Positions 7,692 through 16,201 are shown, numbered from the stretch's first letter. The stretch is DNA of 32,460 nucleotides from Opitutia bacterium (GCA_947474365.1 CANJIU010000107.1:1-32460); one strand, 5' to 3'. The notes: generated from the sequence alone by a model not told the origin. A program made the numbers and translations.

Positions 7692-8621
7692 ATGCATCCG
7701 TTCACCCAACGTCACGCCGAGTCCGTCTCCGCCTGGGGCGAGGCGCGGCTCATCGCCGCCATCCGTCGCTGGTTGGGAACCGCCTCACCGCGGGCGCCAT
7801 TCGGAATTGGCGATGATTGCGCGGTGCTGCCGGCGTCACCCGGCCAACAGCTCATCACGGTCGATCCGGTGATTTTCGGACGGCACTTTGACGCCTCGGT
7901 TCCACCGCGAGCAGTCGGCGCGAAACTGCTGAAGCGCAACCTCAGCGACCTCGCCGCGATGGGAGGCCGCCCGACGGCCGCCGTCCTAGCCCTGACCTTG
8001 GATCGGCGCGTCAGCCGGCGGTGGCTGGAAGAATTCTACCGCGGGCTGGCCGACAGCGCGCGCCGATATCGCGTGCCGATCGTCGGAGGCGACATCGCAC
8101 AGGCGGACGGAGTGATCGCCGCGAGCCTCACGCTCTTGGGTTCCGCCGCGGGGCCGCGTGTACTCACCCGCACGGGCGCCAGGATTGGCGACTGGATTTA
8201 CGTCACGGGCTCACTTGGCGGAAGCCTGACGACGGGCAGGCATTTCCGTTTCTCACCCCGGCTTGCCGAGGGAGCATGGCTGGCGCGCCAGCCCGAGGTC
8301 CGGGCGATGATGGACTTGAGCGACGGCTTGGCGAAGGACCTGCACGCCCTGACGCCGCCGGGGGCGGTGCCAGCGCTCGAAGCGGAGCAACTGCCCAAAC
8401 ATCGCGGCGTCAGCGTGAAGGCGGCGTTGACCGATGGCGAAGACTACGAACTGCTGTTCGCCCTGAAGCAGTCGGCCGATCGATCGGCCTTTGCCCGCGC
8501 CTGGCACCGGCGTTTCCCCCTTGTCCGCGTCACTAACATCGGCCGGTTTGCCCGCACTGGAAGCGTTTCCGCCCAAGCACTCAGCCTCGCCGACTATCAT
8601 GGCTACGAACATTTGCGCTAG
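7692..8621 (+). CDS. thiL: Thiamine-monophosphate kinase
   Basis: 309 residues. GGAGG at 7682-7686 gives a well-placed ribosome site for the ATG at 7692. ThiL phosphorylates thiamine monophosphate to the active cofactor thiamine diphosphate. Family signatures: an N-terminal helix EARLIAAIRRWL, the metal-binding FGIGDDCAVL, KRNLSDLAAMGG, VGGDIAQADGVIAASLTLLG, DLSDGLAKDL and TDGEDYELLFAL. These correspond to the ATP and Mg sites of the PurM-like fold. The length is typical. The last 23 bases overlap the start of tsaE in another frame, so translation of the two is likely coupled. No TPP riboswitch or other thiamine gene is seen nearby. Confidence 0.94.
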   Translation: MHPFTQRHAESVSAWGEARLIAAIRRWLGTASPRAPFGIGDDCAVLPASPGQQLITVDPVIFGRHFDASVPPRAVGAKLLKRNLSDLAAMGGRPTAAVLALTLDRRVSRRWLEEFYRGLADSARRYRVPIVGGDIAQADGVIAASLTLLGSAAGPRVLTRTGARIGDWIYVTGSLGGSLTTGRHFRFSPRLAEGAWLARQPEVRAMMDLSDGLAKDLHALTPPGAVPALEAEQLPKHRGVSVKAALTDGEDYELLFALKQSADRSAFARAWHRRFPLVRVTNIGRFARTGSVSAQALSLADYHGYEHLR

Positions 8622-9054
8622 GTTGAAGGCGGGCGTGGTCACCTCGTCGGCCGAAGCGACGCGCGCGCTGGCTGCGGAATTCGCGGCCGCGTTGCCGGCG
8701 GACGCCACGTTGGCATTGCACGGCAACCTGGGCGTGGGCAAGACGACGTTTGTGCAGGGTCTCGCGCAGGGCCTTGGTATCACGGAACCGGTGACGAGTC
8801 CGACCTTCAACATCTTTTCCCTGCACCGCGGCCGGACCAACCTGCTGCATCTCGATGCCTATCGGCTTGAGACGGCACGACAGGTAGACGACCTGCTGCT
8901 GAGCGACTTCATGATTTCGCCGTGGTGTCTGGCGGTGGAATGGCCGGAAAGAATTTCCGACTGGCTGCCCCGAGACACCCTTCACCTCGAGTTGGACATC
9001 ACGCGGGACGAGCGACACAGCGTGATCCTTCGTCCGCCAGAAACGGCGCACTGA
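8599..9054 (+). CDS. tsaE: TsaE: ATPase of the tRNA t6A37 threonylcarbamoyl complex
   Basis: 151 residues from ATG 8599, overlapping the 3' end of thiL by 23 bases. Motifs: P-loop HGNLGVGKTTFVQGLA (42-50 core), the family-specific VTSPTFNIF around 66-72, LLHLDAYRLE, and VEWPERISDWLP toward the C-terminus. TsaE hydrolyses ATP and works with TsaB and TsaD to place threonylcarbamoyl on adenosine 37 of ANN-decoding tRNAs. tsaB, tsaC and tsaD are not in this window. An earlier in-frame start at 8491 would lie deep in thiL and is not needed, since the family begins near this ATG. The gene closes the plus-strand run begun by pyrR. Confidence 0.93.
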   Translation: MATNICARLKAGVVTSSAEATRALAAEFAAALPADATLALHGNLGVGKTTFVQGLAQGLGITEPVTSPTFNIFSLHRGRTNLLHLDAYRLETARQVDDLLLSDFMISPWCLAVEWPERISDWLPRDTLHLELDITRDERHSVILRPPETAH

Positions 9055-9063
9055 AGACCCCGC

Positions 9064-9106
9064 GACCGACAGCCCGGAAGCGCAAATTCGCTCCGAGCGG
9101 TCGGTC
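9064..9106. terminator. Stem-loop between convergent genes (bidirectional terminator candidate)
   Basis: GACCGAC (9064-9070) pairs with GTCGGTC (9100-9106). An inner near-perfect stem CGGAAGCG/CGCTCCG surrounds CAAATT. It fills the 76-base gap between the tsaE stop and the stop of the minus-strand gene. No T tract follows on either side, so it may stabilise 3' ends rather than terminate on its own. Confidence 0.4.
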
Positions 9107-9130
9107 AAGGTTACTGGCCGCGAATCGACC

Positions 9131-11209
9131 TCAGACCGCCGGGGGCGCCGGTGGCTCGGATTTGGTTTCTTCGGCGGGCGCAGACTCTGTGGCGACTGGC
9201 GCGGCGGGAGCTGATTCCATCGGGGCCACGGTGTCACCAGATTCCGGTGACGCCGCTTCCGCCGCAACGGCCGCAACCGGTGCTTCCGGGAAGTTTTCCG
9301 GATCGTGGTCCTCGGCCTCGATTTCCTTCTTCCGGGCCTCGACCATCGGCGGCGGCGCAAACAGGCGGCCGTCGATAAACTCGGTGACGTAGCCTTCGCG
9401 CACCAGCCACATGAGGTCGCCCTGCAGACGCGCCAGCTTGGCGCGCTCTTCGATCGTCAGGGTCGACTCCGGCTTCGGGGCCTCGACCGCCGGAGCGGCT
9501 GCCGCCTCGGCAGCGCCACCGTCGGGAGGTGTCACGCTGGCAGCCGGAGCTTCCGCGGGTTTCACCGGCGCCACGAGGGTGATGCCGAGAAACTTCGGGG
9601 CCAATTCACTCGCCCGGACCATCGGGTTGGTTTCGATAAACGCGATGAGCGCACCGATGCTGTCGGCAAATGTCTGACCGGGAACGCGGAATTTCCGTTT
9701 TACCGCACAGACATAGGAGACCCCCTTGGATCCCTTCTTGAAGATGGTGAAGTGCTCACGGCGCAGGCGGCCGCGGAGGGCGTTGGCGGTGTCGAGCGGG
9801 AACCGGCGCTGGCGATCGAGCGCACCCTCGATCGCGCGGCGAATTTCACCCGGAGGCATCACCTCGGCAATCTTACCGTGGAAACGGGCGCTCTCGGAGG
9901 TGCGCACCACTTTGTCGCGGGCCTGGGTGAGCAGGTAAACGCGAGCGTCCTCGAGCGAATCGAAGGTCGGAACGGTCGAAGGAACCGGAGCGGTCGCCAC
10001 CGGGATGTCGGTCGCGGGCGCGTCTGCCACCACCGCCGCCACCGGCTCGGTGGTTTCCGGTGCCGCGGAGGACGACGATTCACCGGGCGCCGTCGCCGGT
10101 TTATCCGCGCCGTTCAACTTCCACGTGTAGCGCGTGGTTTTCTTCATTTTCGCCAGCCACTGGTTCACCACCTCGGGATCGCGAATCGTCTCGATGCGGC
10201 CTCGGAACATATCAAGCGCCATCCGTGTGCTCACCTTGGCGGTGTAATGTTGCATCACGATTTGATTGTACCGGTGATAATTCGGCGGCCCGAGCAATTC
10301 GCCGGTGACACCGCAGCGGTTGATCACCTGATAATTGCCCTTGGGCGGATCGACCTCGACCTCGGCGGTGTCGAAAAACTTGTCCAGGTGCTTACCCAGC
10401 ACATGCGCCACCGCGGCTTCGTCACTTTCGAACGGAATTCCGTCTGGAACGGAAAGGTAAAATTGCGGGCGGGGTTTCGGAACCTGGACAGCCTCCACGG
10501 CGGCCCCGGCCGGCCCCGGCCGGCCAGCAGAGCCCTCCGACATTTCGTTGGTCTTATGGGCAACGACGACGACAAAACGATCGGTCTTAGCTACGACCGT
10601 GCGGGCGATTTCGAACAATTCGACGGTCCGGCAAGACTTCCGGATCGTTTGCACCAGCGTGTTGAAACTTGTGTCCTCCGGGTAAAAAGTGACGCTGTAG
10701 TAAGGACTGTCATACGGACCACGTTCCTGGGGAGCGCCCCGTCCACCGTAACCACCCTGGCCGCCACCGTAACGCGGTCCACCCTGGCCACCACCGTAGC
10801 CACCCTCGCGACGGGGACCACCACGGTAATCGCCACCACCACCAGCGGCACCACCACCACCGGCGCCGCCACGAAATTCTCCGCCACCCGGCCGAGGACC
10901 CCGATTGCCGGAAAATTCGCGGCCCGCACCGCCCGGTCCACCGCCACCCGCCGGTCCGCCCGGAGCGCCACCCTCGCCCGGCCCGGCCGGCCGGCGAAAT
11001 GCGCGACGATCGCGTCGGTCGGGCGCGCCACCACCATCTCGGCGGTCATCGCGGCGGGACCTCTCGCCCCCTTGATCACGCCCGTATTGATCGGGTGCAG
11101 AAGGCTTCTCCTGCGTCCATTGCGTGCCGAAGCTGAAGCCCTGCAATTGGCTCAAGTCGAGTTTGTTGAAATCCGCAGGCGGATTCTCCTTGGGAGCGTT
11201 GTCGTCCAT
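9131..11209 (-). CDS. Large protein with RG/GG-rich N-terminus and two uncharacterised globular regions
   Basis: 692 residues; I do not recognise a named family. Residues 1-45 are polar. Residues about 46-166 are a low-complexity tract of Gly, Arg, Tyr and Pro (GGYGGGQGGPRYGGG and similar), resembling RGG boxes of RNA-binding proteins. A first globular block spans 168-365 (YYSVTFYPEDTSF, YLSVPDGIPFESDEAAV, CGVTGELLGPPNYHRYNQI, WLAKMKKTTRYTW). After an Ala/Pro linker, a second spans 413-546 (DARVYLLTQARDKV, MPPGEIRRAIEGALDRQRRF, GKTF-like GQTFADSIGALI). A helical segment at 584-625 (RAKLARLQGDLMWLVREGYVTEF) could be a small winged helix. No signal peptide or membrane segment is present, so it is likely cytoplasmic. 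RNA or nucleic-acid binding is inferred from composition only. The gene stands alone behind a probable terminator. Confidence 0.85.
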   Translation of the reverse strand: MDDNAPKENPPADFNKLDLSQLQGFSFGTQWTQEKPSAPDQYGRDQGGERSRRDDRRDGGGAPDRRDRRAFRRPAGPGEGGAPGGPAGGGGPGGAGREFSGNRGPRPGGGEFRGGAGGGGAAGGGGDYRGGPRREGGYGGGQGGPRYGGGQGGYGGRGAPQERGPYDSPYYSVTFYPEDTSFNTLVQTIRKSCRTVELFEIARTVVAKTDRFVVVVAHKTNEMSEGSAGRPGPAGAAVEAVQVPKPRPQFYLSVPDGIPFESDEAAVAHVLGKHLDKFFDTAEVEVDPPKGNYQVINRCGVTGELLGPPNYHRYNQIVMQHYTAKVSTRMALDMFRGRIETIRDPEVVNQWLAKMKKTTRYTWKLNGADKPATAPGESSSSAAPETTEPVAAVVADAPATDIPVATAPVPSTVPTFDSLEDARVYLLTQARDKVVRTSESARFHGKIAEVMPPGEIRRAIEGALDRQRRFPLDTANALRGRLRREHFTIFKKGSKGVSYVCAVKRKFRVPGQTFADSIGALIAFIETNPMVRASELAPKFLGITLVAPVKPAEAPAASVTPPDGGAAEAAAAPAVEAPKPESTLTIEERAKLARLQGDLMWLVREGYVTEFIDGRLFAPPPMVEARKKEIEAEDHDPENFPEAPVAAVAAEAASPESGDTVAPMESAPAAPVATESAPAEETKSEPPAPPAV
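10724..11038 (-). repeat. Low-complexity GGN-rich coding tract (RG/GG-rich segment)
   Basis: The codons for residues about 58-162 of the 692-residue protein are nearly all Gly, Arg, Ala, Pro and Tyr. They form short irregular reiterations of CCACCACCG and CCACCGTAGCC type on the plus strand. Such tracts expand and contract by slippage. No exact long tandem unit is evident. Confidence 0.7.
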
Positions 11210-11219
11210 GTAGTCCGGG

Positions 11220-11238
11220 AAAAGCGGGCATTGCCCGC
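11220..11238 (-). terminator. Short rho-independent terminator downstream of the beta-propeller gene
   Basis: On the minus strand GCGGGC-AAT-GCCCGC forms a 6-base-pair GC stem followed at once by TTTT (11223-11220). It lies 11 bases before the ATG of the Gly/Arg-rich protein. It could therefore end transcription from the beta-propeller gene or act as an attenuator of the next gene. Confidence 0.45.
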
Positions 11239-11343
11239 GAGGTTGGCTGAGTGTCTAAAGCGCGGTCGTAATCGCAGGGGAGTGTCCCCGCTCAAACGGC
11301 AGTGGCAAGCAGTTTCCCGGCCTCAGGGCGCCCTTTCTGTTCA

Positions 11344-11379
11344 TTGCCTGCGGCAACCATTCCGGTAAAAACACCGGAA
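11344..11379. other. Two small hairpins in the 219-base gap 11210-11428
   Basis: The gap holds no gene. TTGCC-TGC-GGCAA (11344-11356) and TTCCGGT-AAAAAC-ACCGGAA (11360-11379) are adjacent perfect stems about 50 bases beyond the stop of the beta-propeller gene. Neither has a following T run. They may be 3' end structures of that transcript. Otherwise I see nothing in the gap except the terminator at 11220-11238. Confidence 0.3.
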
Positions 11380-11428
11380 ATTCGCCCCGGACAAGCCTCT
11401 CTGCGATTCCGCCCTTGATGCGACGGGG

Positions 11429-13414
11429 TCATGGCAAAACATAAATTTCCACCAGCGCCTCACCCGTCGTGTTGCCGACGCCTGATATCCGGATGGTATA
11501 GGCTCCAGGGTCGACGGTGACCACCATCGCGCAGTCCGCACTGCCATCCAACAGCGGAAAGGCCGCCACCGCGTTTGCGGCGACTTCCAGATCGGTTTTC
11601 AGCCCATCGGTCGTCCACCCGGTATTTGACTGTAACAAAGTGCCTCCACCCGGGCCGGAAAACAGGGCAAGCGTCGGACGCGCCAGTACTCCGGAAACAC
11701 GAAATTGAGCCAATCCCGGGCCAATCCCGCGCAACAAGAGCCGCGTCGGAGCCGTTCCTCCCACCACCACTCCGGCAAACAGCGCGTTGGCATCGACCCC
11801 CACCCTTCCGCGCGTCGAGAGATTCACCAAACGCACTGCAGGATCGCCGCCGATCGCGTCATACGCCTCCACGAGCACGACGCCCCCACGCGCGTCGTTG
11901 CTGGTGACATGGGCCGTGTAAAGTCCGGCCGGCAGCGCCAGAACGATGGCCGCATCCTTGCCCCCTTCCGGAAGCGGAAATGCACCAACCGCCAACCCGG
12001 TGTCGGCCACGCCAAAGGGAGAGGGACCAGTGCCCCAATTGTCATTGGCTCCTAGCGCCACTGCGCCGGAGAAGACCTGCAGCCGTGGATCGGGCATGCC
12101 AGCGACGCCAAACTGGCCCAACGCCGGCCCCACTCCGCGCACCAAGTAGGCCCGGGCGTTCGCCCCCGTGCCTTGGACAAAAAAACCGGCAATCAGCGTG
12201 TCGGCGTCGCCCACCTGAGCCCGGGTCGAAAGATTCGCGAGCCGACCACCGCCCGTCTTAGCCCCCACCCGGCCGGCATGGGTCAGATCCCGCCGAAACG
12301 CCGGCCAGCTCGAATAGGCGGACAGCGGTGAGCCGTTGCCGTTTATTTTGTAGAGGAAACCGTCAAACGACCCGACGTAAATCGATCCATCCGGCGCCAC
12401 AATGGGAGATGACTCGACATCGTCTGCCGCGGAGAAGATCCAGCGGAGGCTGCCATCGCTGGGATTCAACGCGCGCACCTTGTCATCATCCGCCCCAAAA
12501 ATTATCACTCCGTCACCACGGACCGCAGCGGTCGAGGCCGCACTGGCTCGGATTCCAGTCACCCATTTGACCCGCTGTCCTTCATCCAAAGCCGGATTGA
12601 GGGCGTAAAAATTTCCGTCCGCCGACGCGAAATAGACGGTTCCATCGGCCCCGAGCGCCGCCGAGGACTGGATGTCACCGTTTGTAAGGAACTCCCACCG
12701 CAACGCGCCTTCGGGCGAAATCGCGTACATCTTCTGGTCACCCGAGCCGACATAGAGCGTCCCGTCGGGCCCAATCGCGGGCGACGCAAAGACTCGTCCC
12801 CCGGTGGCAAAGCGCCATTTCAGGCCGCCAGCCGGCGAGACGGCATAGATGAATTTATCGTCTGATCCGAAAAAAATCGTGCCGTCGGCGCCGATCGCAG
12901 GAGACGAGTCAATTCCACCGCCCGTTACGAAATTCCATCGCTCGCCCCCCTCGGGGGTCAGCGCATGCAGTTTCCCCGTTGACGACCCAAAATAAACGGT
13001 GCCGTCCAAACCGATCGCCGGAGAACTGGTGACAAATCCCCGCGAATTGAACGTCCACTTCGTCGCACCATTGGCCGGGTTCAGCGCATAGACGCGCCCA
13101 TCGACACAACCGATGTAGACGGTTCCGTCCGGACCAACGGACGGAGATGAATCGACCGGTTCGGCCAAACCTACGTCCCATTTTCTCACACCATCAGCGG
13201 TCAGGGCCACGACGCGGCCTCCGCCTCCGCGTTCCACGCCGACATAAACCGTCGAGCCATCCGCGCTTACCGCCGGTGAAGACAACGTAATGTAACCCTG
13301 AACGTTGACCGCCCAGCGCCGCGTACCTTCCTGCTGGGCGATCAGAACTCCGGCGCAGGCGAAAAACGCCACGATCACCCATCGACGAAACACGCTCTCC
13401 CGGTCTATCCGCAT
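11429..13414 (-). CDS. Secreted PQQ-like beta-propeller protein with two C-terminal STR-type repeats
   Basis: 661 residues. An N-terminal signal peptide (RRWVIVAFFACAGVLIAQ) is followed by eight repeats of about 37 residues of the pattern SSPAIGxDGTVYFGSxDGxxYALxPxGxxxWxF. These make a seven- or eight-bladed PQQ-like propeller (about 40-360). No cofactor or dehydrogenase motifs were noticed, so it is probably a binding or scaffold protein. Two further repeats follow: RLANLSTRAQVG...VRGVGPALGQFGVAG (about 390) and RLVNLSTRGRVG...LRGIGPGLAQFRVSG (about 525), each roughly 130 residues. These occur widely at the C-termini of verrucomicrobial extracellular proteins, where they may serve for attachment; function unproven. 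It starts 57 bases after the histidine kinase gene on the same strand and could belong to that transcript. Confidence 0.87.
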   Translation of the reverse strand: MRIDRESVFRRWVIVAFFACAGVLIAQQEGTRRWAVNVQGYITLSSPAVSADGSTVYVGVERGGGGRVVALTADGVRKWDVGLAEPVDSSPSVGPDGTVYIGCVDGRVYALNPANGATKWTFNSRGFVTSSPAIGLDGTVYFGSSTGKLHALTPEGGERWNFVTGGGIDSSPAIGADGTIFFGSDDKFIYAVSPAGGLKWRFATGGRVFASPAIGPDGTLYVGSGDQKMYAISPEGALRWEFLTNGDIQSSAALGADGTVYFASADGNFYALNPALDEGQRVKWVTGIRASAASTAAVRGDGVIIFGADDDKVRALNPSDGSLRWIFSAADDVESSPIVAPDGSIYVGSFDGFLYKINGNGSPLSAYSSWPAFRRDLTHAGRVGAKTGGGRLANLSTRAQVGDADTLIAGFFVQGTGANARAYLVRGVGPALGQFGVAGMPDPRLQVFSGAVALGANDNWGTGPSPFGVADTGLAVGAFPLPEGGKDAAIVLALPAGLYTAHVTSNDARGGVVLVEAYDAIGGDPAVRLVNLSTRGRVGVDANALFAGVVVGGTAPTRLLLRGIGPGLAQFRVSGVLARPTLALFSGPGGGTLLQSNTGWTTDGLKTDLEVAANAVAAFPLLDGSADCAMVVTVDPGAYTIRISGVGNTTGEALVEIYVLP

Positions 13415-13471
13415 ACAGGGAACGACAGCAAAACAGAGGAATGAGCCAAATTTTTGCAGGCTGGGCTCGAA

Positions 13472-14866
13472 TCACGCCTCCGCCGCCAACACAAGTCGGA
13501 AGCACGTGCCCGTCCCATCGCTGCGGACCAATTCCAAGGTCCCGCCGGCCTTTTGGGCCAGCTGGTGACTGAGGGCGAGTCCCAAACCGCTGCCACCAAT
13601 CTTGGTACTGGTGCATGGTTGGAACAATTTTTCTCGGACCGACGGCGGCAGGCCCGGCCCGCCGTCCTCAATCAGGAACTCCAGGCCACCGCCGGCAGCA
13701 GGCCCGCTGGTCAGTCGCACGACGCCTCCCGCCGGCGTGGCCTCGAACGCGTTTTGCAGGAGATTGCGCACGACCAGCACCCCCAGGTTGGCACGTCGCC
13801 CGGACACGGCGCCGTCGGCCCGGCCGGTTACTGCAAATTTCACGTCACGCTGCGCGGCCTCGCCCCGCACCTTTTCGGCGACCGTCGCCGCAATCTCACT
13901 GCCGGTCAGTTCAAATTCCACACCGGACTGCTCGTCGCGCAGCACACCGACCACGTCGTTTACCATCGTACGCAACCGGCGCGTCAAGGTGGAGGCGGCC
14001 GCCAGCTCCTCGCCGGTCGAGTGCTCGTTTCGCGCGTTCGTATCGGCCTGACCCGCCATGAACATCTCGAGGCCGGCAATCGGGTTTTTCAGTTCGTGCA
14101 TGAGGTGCGCCATGACGGTACCAAGGGCGGAGGTCTTTGCCGCGAGGACGAGTTCGCGATTGGCGCGCTGCAAATCCTCGGACCTCGCCCGCAGAGCCTG
14201 ATTTGCGGCGTCGATCCGGCGGAACGCCCATCGCAGTGCCAAAACGATGATGATCGAACCGGCGAGCCATGCGACTCCCGCCTGGGTCCAAAGGCGGCGG
14301 TCGTGCTCGGCAAGTTCCGTACCGGCGGACTCCGCCTCAATCCAAAACTGGGCCGCGCCGATCATCGTTGCCGAACCGCTTTGCCGCAGCGGGACCCACG
14401 CCTCCAACAAACCACGACGGGCCGATCCAAGGCCGATTACCTCCTCCGCCGAGACCATGGCGTGGTGCCGCGCGATGGATTCGCCCGCAACGAGCTTCGC
14501 CCAGTCGTCGGAAGCCGGCGCTTCATCCGACCACGGAACCGGCCACGCGGAATTGAAATGCCGTCCGGAATCAAACACCCTGACCCCGACCACCCCGGGC
14601 AACTTGGAGGTTTTCAGCACGGCGAAGAGCAACGCCACGGGCACCTGATCGCGTGGCAACGCGAGTTCCTCCGCGCTGTTGTCCAATTGCATCGACACCA
14701 CCGCGGCCATCTTGTCCGCCTCCCGCCGAAATATTTGATCACTCAGCCCGGACCGAAGCTGCCTCGTGAGAACGGACACGCCGGCGCCAAAAACCAGCAC
14801 CGTCAGCGCAAGGACGCCGACATGCGCGAAGCGGCCGGGCGGCGACGTGTCGGGGGCGGCGGTCAT
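13472..14866 (-). CDS. Membrane sensor histidine kinase (NtrB/AtoS-like)
   Basis: 464 residues. Transmembrane helices at about 13-34 and 196-214 enclose a periplasmic sensor domain of roughly 160 residues with no obvious family. Then come a coiled linker (RIDAANQALRARSEDLQRANREL), the phospho-acceptor helix GTVMAHLMHELKNPIAGL with His 257, and an HATPase_c domain with N box VRNLLQNAFEA, G1 EDGGPGLP and G2 GGSGLGLALS. It should autophosphorylate and pass phosphate to a response regulator. The NtrC-type regulator 1.85 kb upstream on the same strand is the natural partner, by proximity and kinase type. The gene follows the beta-barrel gene after 15 bases, so sensor and outer-membrane protein are probably cotranscribed. 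Confidence 0.92.
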   Translation of the reverse strand: MTAAPDTSPPGRFAHVGVLALTVLVFGAGVSVLTRQLRSGLSDQIFRREADKMAAVVSMQLDNSAEELALPRDQVPVALLFAVLKTSKLPGVVGVRVFDSGRHFNSAWPVPWSDEAPASDDWAKLVAGESIARHHAMVSAEEVIGLGSARRGLLEAWVPLRQSGSATMIGAAQFWIEAESAGTELAEHDRRLWTQAGVAWLAGSIIIVLALRWAFRRIDAANQALRARSEDLQRANRELVLAAKTSALGTVMAHLMHELKNPIAGLEMFMAGQADTNARNEHSTGEELAAASTLTRRLRTMVNDVVGVLRDEQSGVEFELTGSEIAATVAEKVRGEAAQRDVKFAVTGRADGAVSGRRANLGVLVVRNLLQNAFEATPAGGVVRLTSGPAAGGGLEFLIEDGGPGLPPSVREKLFQPCTSTKIGGSGLGLALSHQLAQKAGGTLELVRSDGTGTCFRLVLAAEA

Positions 14867-14881
14867 TGCGGAGGAACAGGT

Positions 14882-16075
14882 TCATTTTTCCCAGTTCCAA
14901 CGGGCTCCAAGCAAGCCTTCGTTCAAGATATATGACGCCACACCATCGTTCGATCGGGTGCGCTCCCACGTGTATCCGGCAAAAATCGACCAGCGGGCGG
15001 TGACTTTTCGTTCCATCCGAATCTTCAAAGCGTACTCGTCCTTGATCCGGGGCGGCGGATCAATGCTGATTCCCGCCGTCTGCACCCGAAATTCGATCCG
15101 TTCCGCCATGGCGTCGAGGTGGAGCGACCATTTCGCTCCCTTCCACGTCAATTCCTGGCCGAGTTTCTTTTGATCGTAGCTGAAGTAGCCCGATCCATTG
15201 TCGAGGTACTCCAGGACGCCGCAACGGGTGGTGCTTTTCCAGGTTTTCGCCCCGTCCAGCTCAATGGTCGCCCGCGCTTCCGCCTCCCGCTCGGCAATTT
15301 TAAGAGCTGTCCCGGTCAGCGCTCGACCAGCCCGGCTGTATTGCACGCGCCGATCAAAGTCCCGCCAACGCTCACGTCCTTCGAGTTGCAGTTCGATTCT
15401 TTTCCCGGGCCGCCAGCCCAACCGCAGGCTGCCGTCTCCGACGCGGCTGTCGTTCACCCCGTCGTCATAACGCTTCCGCTCTCCCAACGCCTGCGCTTCC
15501 AGCCAAAATGAAGGATGAAATGCCCAGCGCAGCGTCGGGCCCAACATTACTCCGCCAACCTTGAGGTGCGCGACCAGTCGCTGGACGTCGGTATCCGACA
15601 CGTCAAAAACTTGGTCGTAATAGTAGCCCGTCAATGGAAGGGAAAGTTTGAACGTATCCGTAAACCGGTAACCGAGTTCGGCCTGGGACCAGGCCTCTCC
15701 TTCGTGCGTCACCGTTCGCCCGGAAAAAAAGCGAGTCCCGTCGGCCTGCGCAAAAAACGTGAAATCGGTCCGTCCCCGGGGCACGTGCAACAGCAGCAGT
15801 TCAACCGCACTGCGGACAAATGTGCTCGACTCCTCGTCCTTCGAACTAAGCAGCAAGTTGTCCTTGTATCCAAACGAAGTCTCCACCTCCGTCGAAAAAC
15901 TCCACCGCGGCTGGGCCGCCAGCAACGCCGCCATCTGCCGCTGCACCTCCGACGACGGTGTGTTGAGTTCCACGGTCTGGGCGCACAGCCACGGCTCCGC
16001 CAGATGAGTCAAGCAGACCAGCACCGCGAGAATTCGACTAAGGTTTATCACACTCAAACGGCAATCGAGCACCAT
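14882..16075 (-). CDS. Predicted outer-membrane beta-barrel protein
   Basis: 397 residues from ATG 16075. A longer frame to 16174 would cross a strong terminator hairpin, so the inner start is preferred. The signal peptide is INLSRILAVLVCLTHLAEPWLCA followed by QT. After a short helical stretch (SSEVQRQMAALLAAQ), the rest alternates polar and aromatic residues in short strands separated by Asp/Gly turns (WSFSTEVETSFGYKDNLLL, LGYRFTDTFKLSLPLTGYYYDQVF, YALKIRMERKVTARWSIFAGYTWERTRS), ending in LLGARWNWEK. This is typical of barrels of 14-18 strands. No specific family is recognised. It shares a transcript with the histidine kinase. Substrate or partner is unknown; a role in an exported structure sensed by the kinase is inference. 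Confidence 0.75.
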   Translation of the reverse strand: MVLDCRLSVINLSRILAVLVCLTHLAEPWLCAQTVELNTPSSEVQRQMAALLAAQPRWSFSTEVETSFGYKDNLLLSSKDEESSTFVRSAVELLLLHVPRGRTDFTFFAQADGTRFFSGRTVTHEGEAWSQAELGYRFTDTFKLSLPLTGYYYDQVFDVSDTDVQRLVAHLKVGGVMLGPTLRWAFHPSFWLEAQALGERKRYDDGVNDSRVGDGSLRLGWRPGKRIELQLEGRERWRDFDRRVQYSRAGRALTGTALKIAEREAEARATIELDGAKTWKSTTRCGVLEYLDNGSGYFSYDQKKLGQELTWKGAKWSLHLDAMAERIEFRVQTAGISIDPPPRIKDEYALKIRMERKVTARWSIFAGYTWERTRSNDGVASYILNEGLLGARWNWEK

Positions 16076-16089
16076 CGTGGGAAGGGAGT

Positions 16090-16127
16090 CCGTCCCACTC
16101 AAGTCATGTTCCCGGGCAATGGGACGG
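16090..16127 (-). other. Inverted repeat in the leader of the beta-barrel gene
   Basis: CCGTCCCA (16090-16097) and TGGGACGG (16120-16127) are perfect complements with 22 bases between them, the latter containing the palindrome CCCGGG. It lies between the upstream terminator and the ATG at 16075. It could be an mRNA hairpin or a protein-binding dyad controlling the beta-barrel/kinase pair. Confidence 0.4.
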
Positions 16128-16162
16128 AAAAGCAAAGGGCGGCCGTCCGCAGACGGCCGCCC
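16128..16162 (-). terminator. Rho-independent terminator of the coiled-coil gene
   Basis: On the minus strand GGGCGGCCGTC-TGCG-GACGGCCGCCC is a perfect 11-base-pair stem, followed by TTTGCTTTT (16136-16128). It lies 40 bases after the stop of the small secreted protein. It separates that gene from the beta-barrel gene, although read-through is possible. Confidence 0.8.
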
Positions 16163-16201
16163 AATGACTGACATTACGCTGATATTATTACGCCAAAGGG
16201 A

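Noticed and set aside
9305..11368. 687-residue plus-strand open frame opposite the Gly/Arg-rich protein
   Set aside because: His/Arg/Gly-rich and then Thr/Ala-repetitive translation with no motif. The minus-strand frame has coherent blocks and a better start.
13454..14935. 493-residue open frame antisense to the histidine kinase
   Set aside because: The kinase on the other strand has all catalytic boxes; this frame has none.
16076..16174. N-terminal extension of the beta-barrel protein
   Set aside because: It would translate through a strong terminator hairpin, and it would place 33 non-signal residues before a clear signal peptide.
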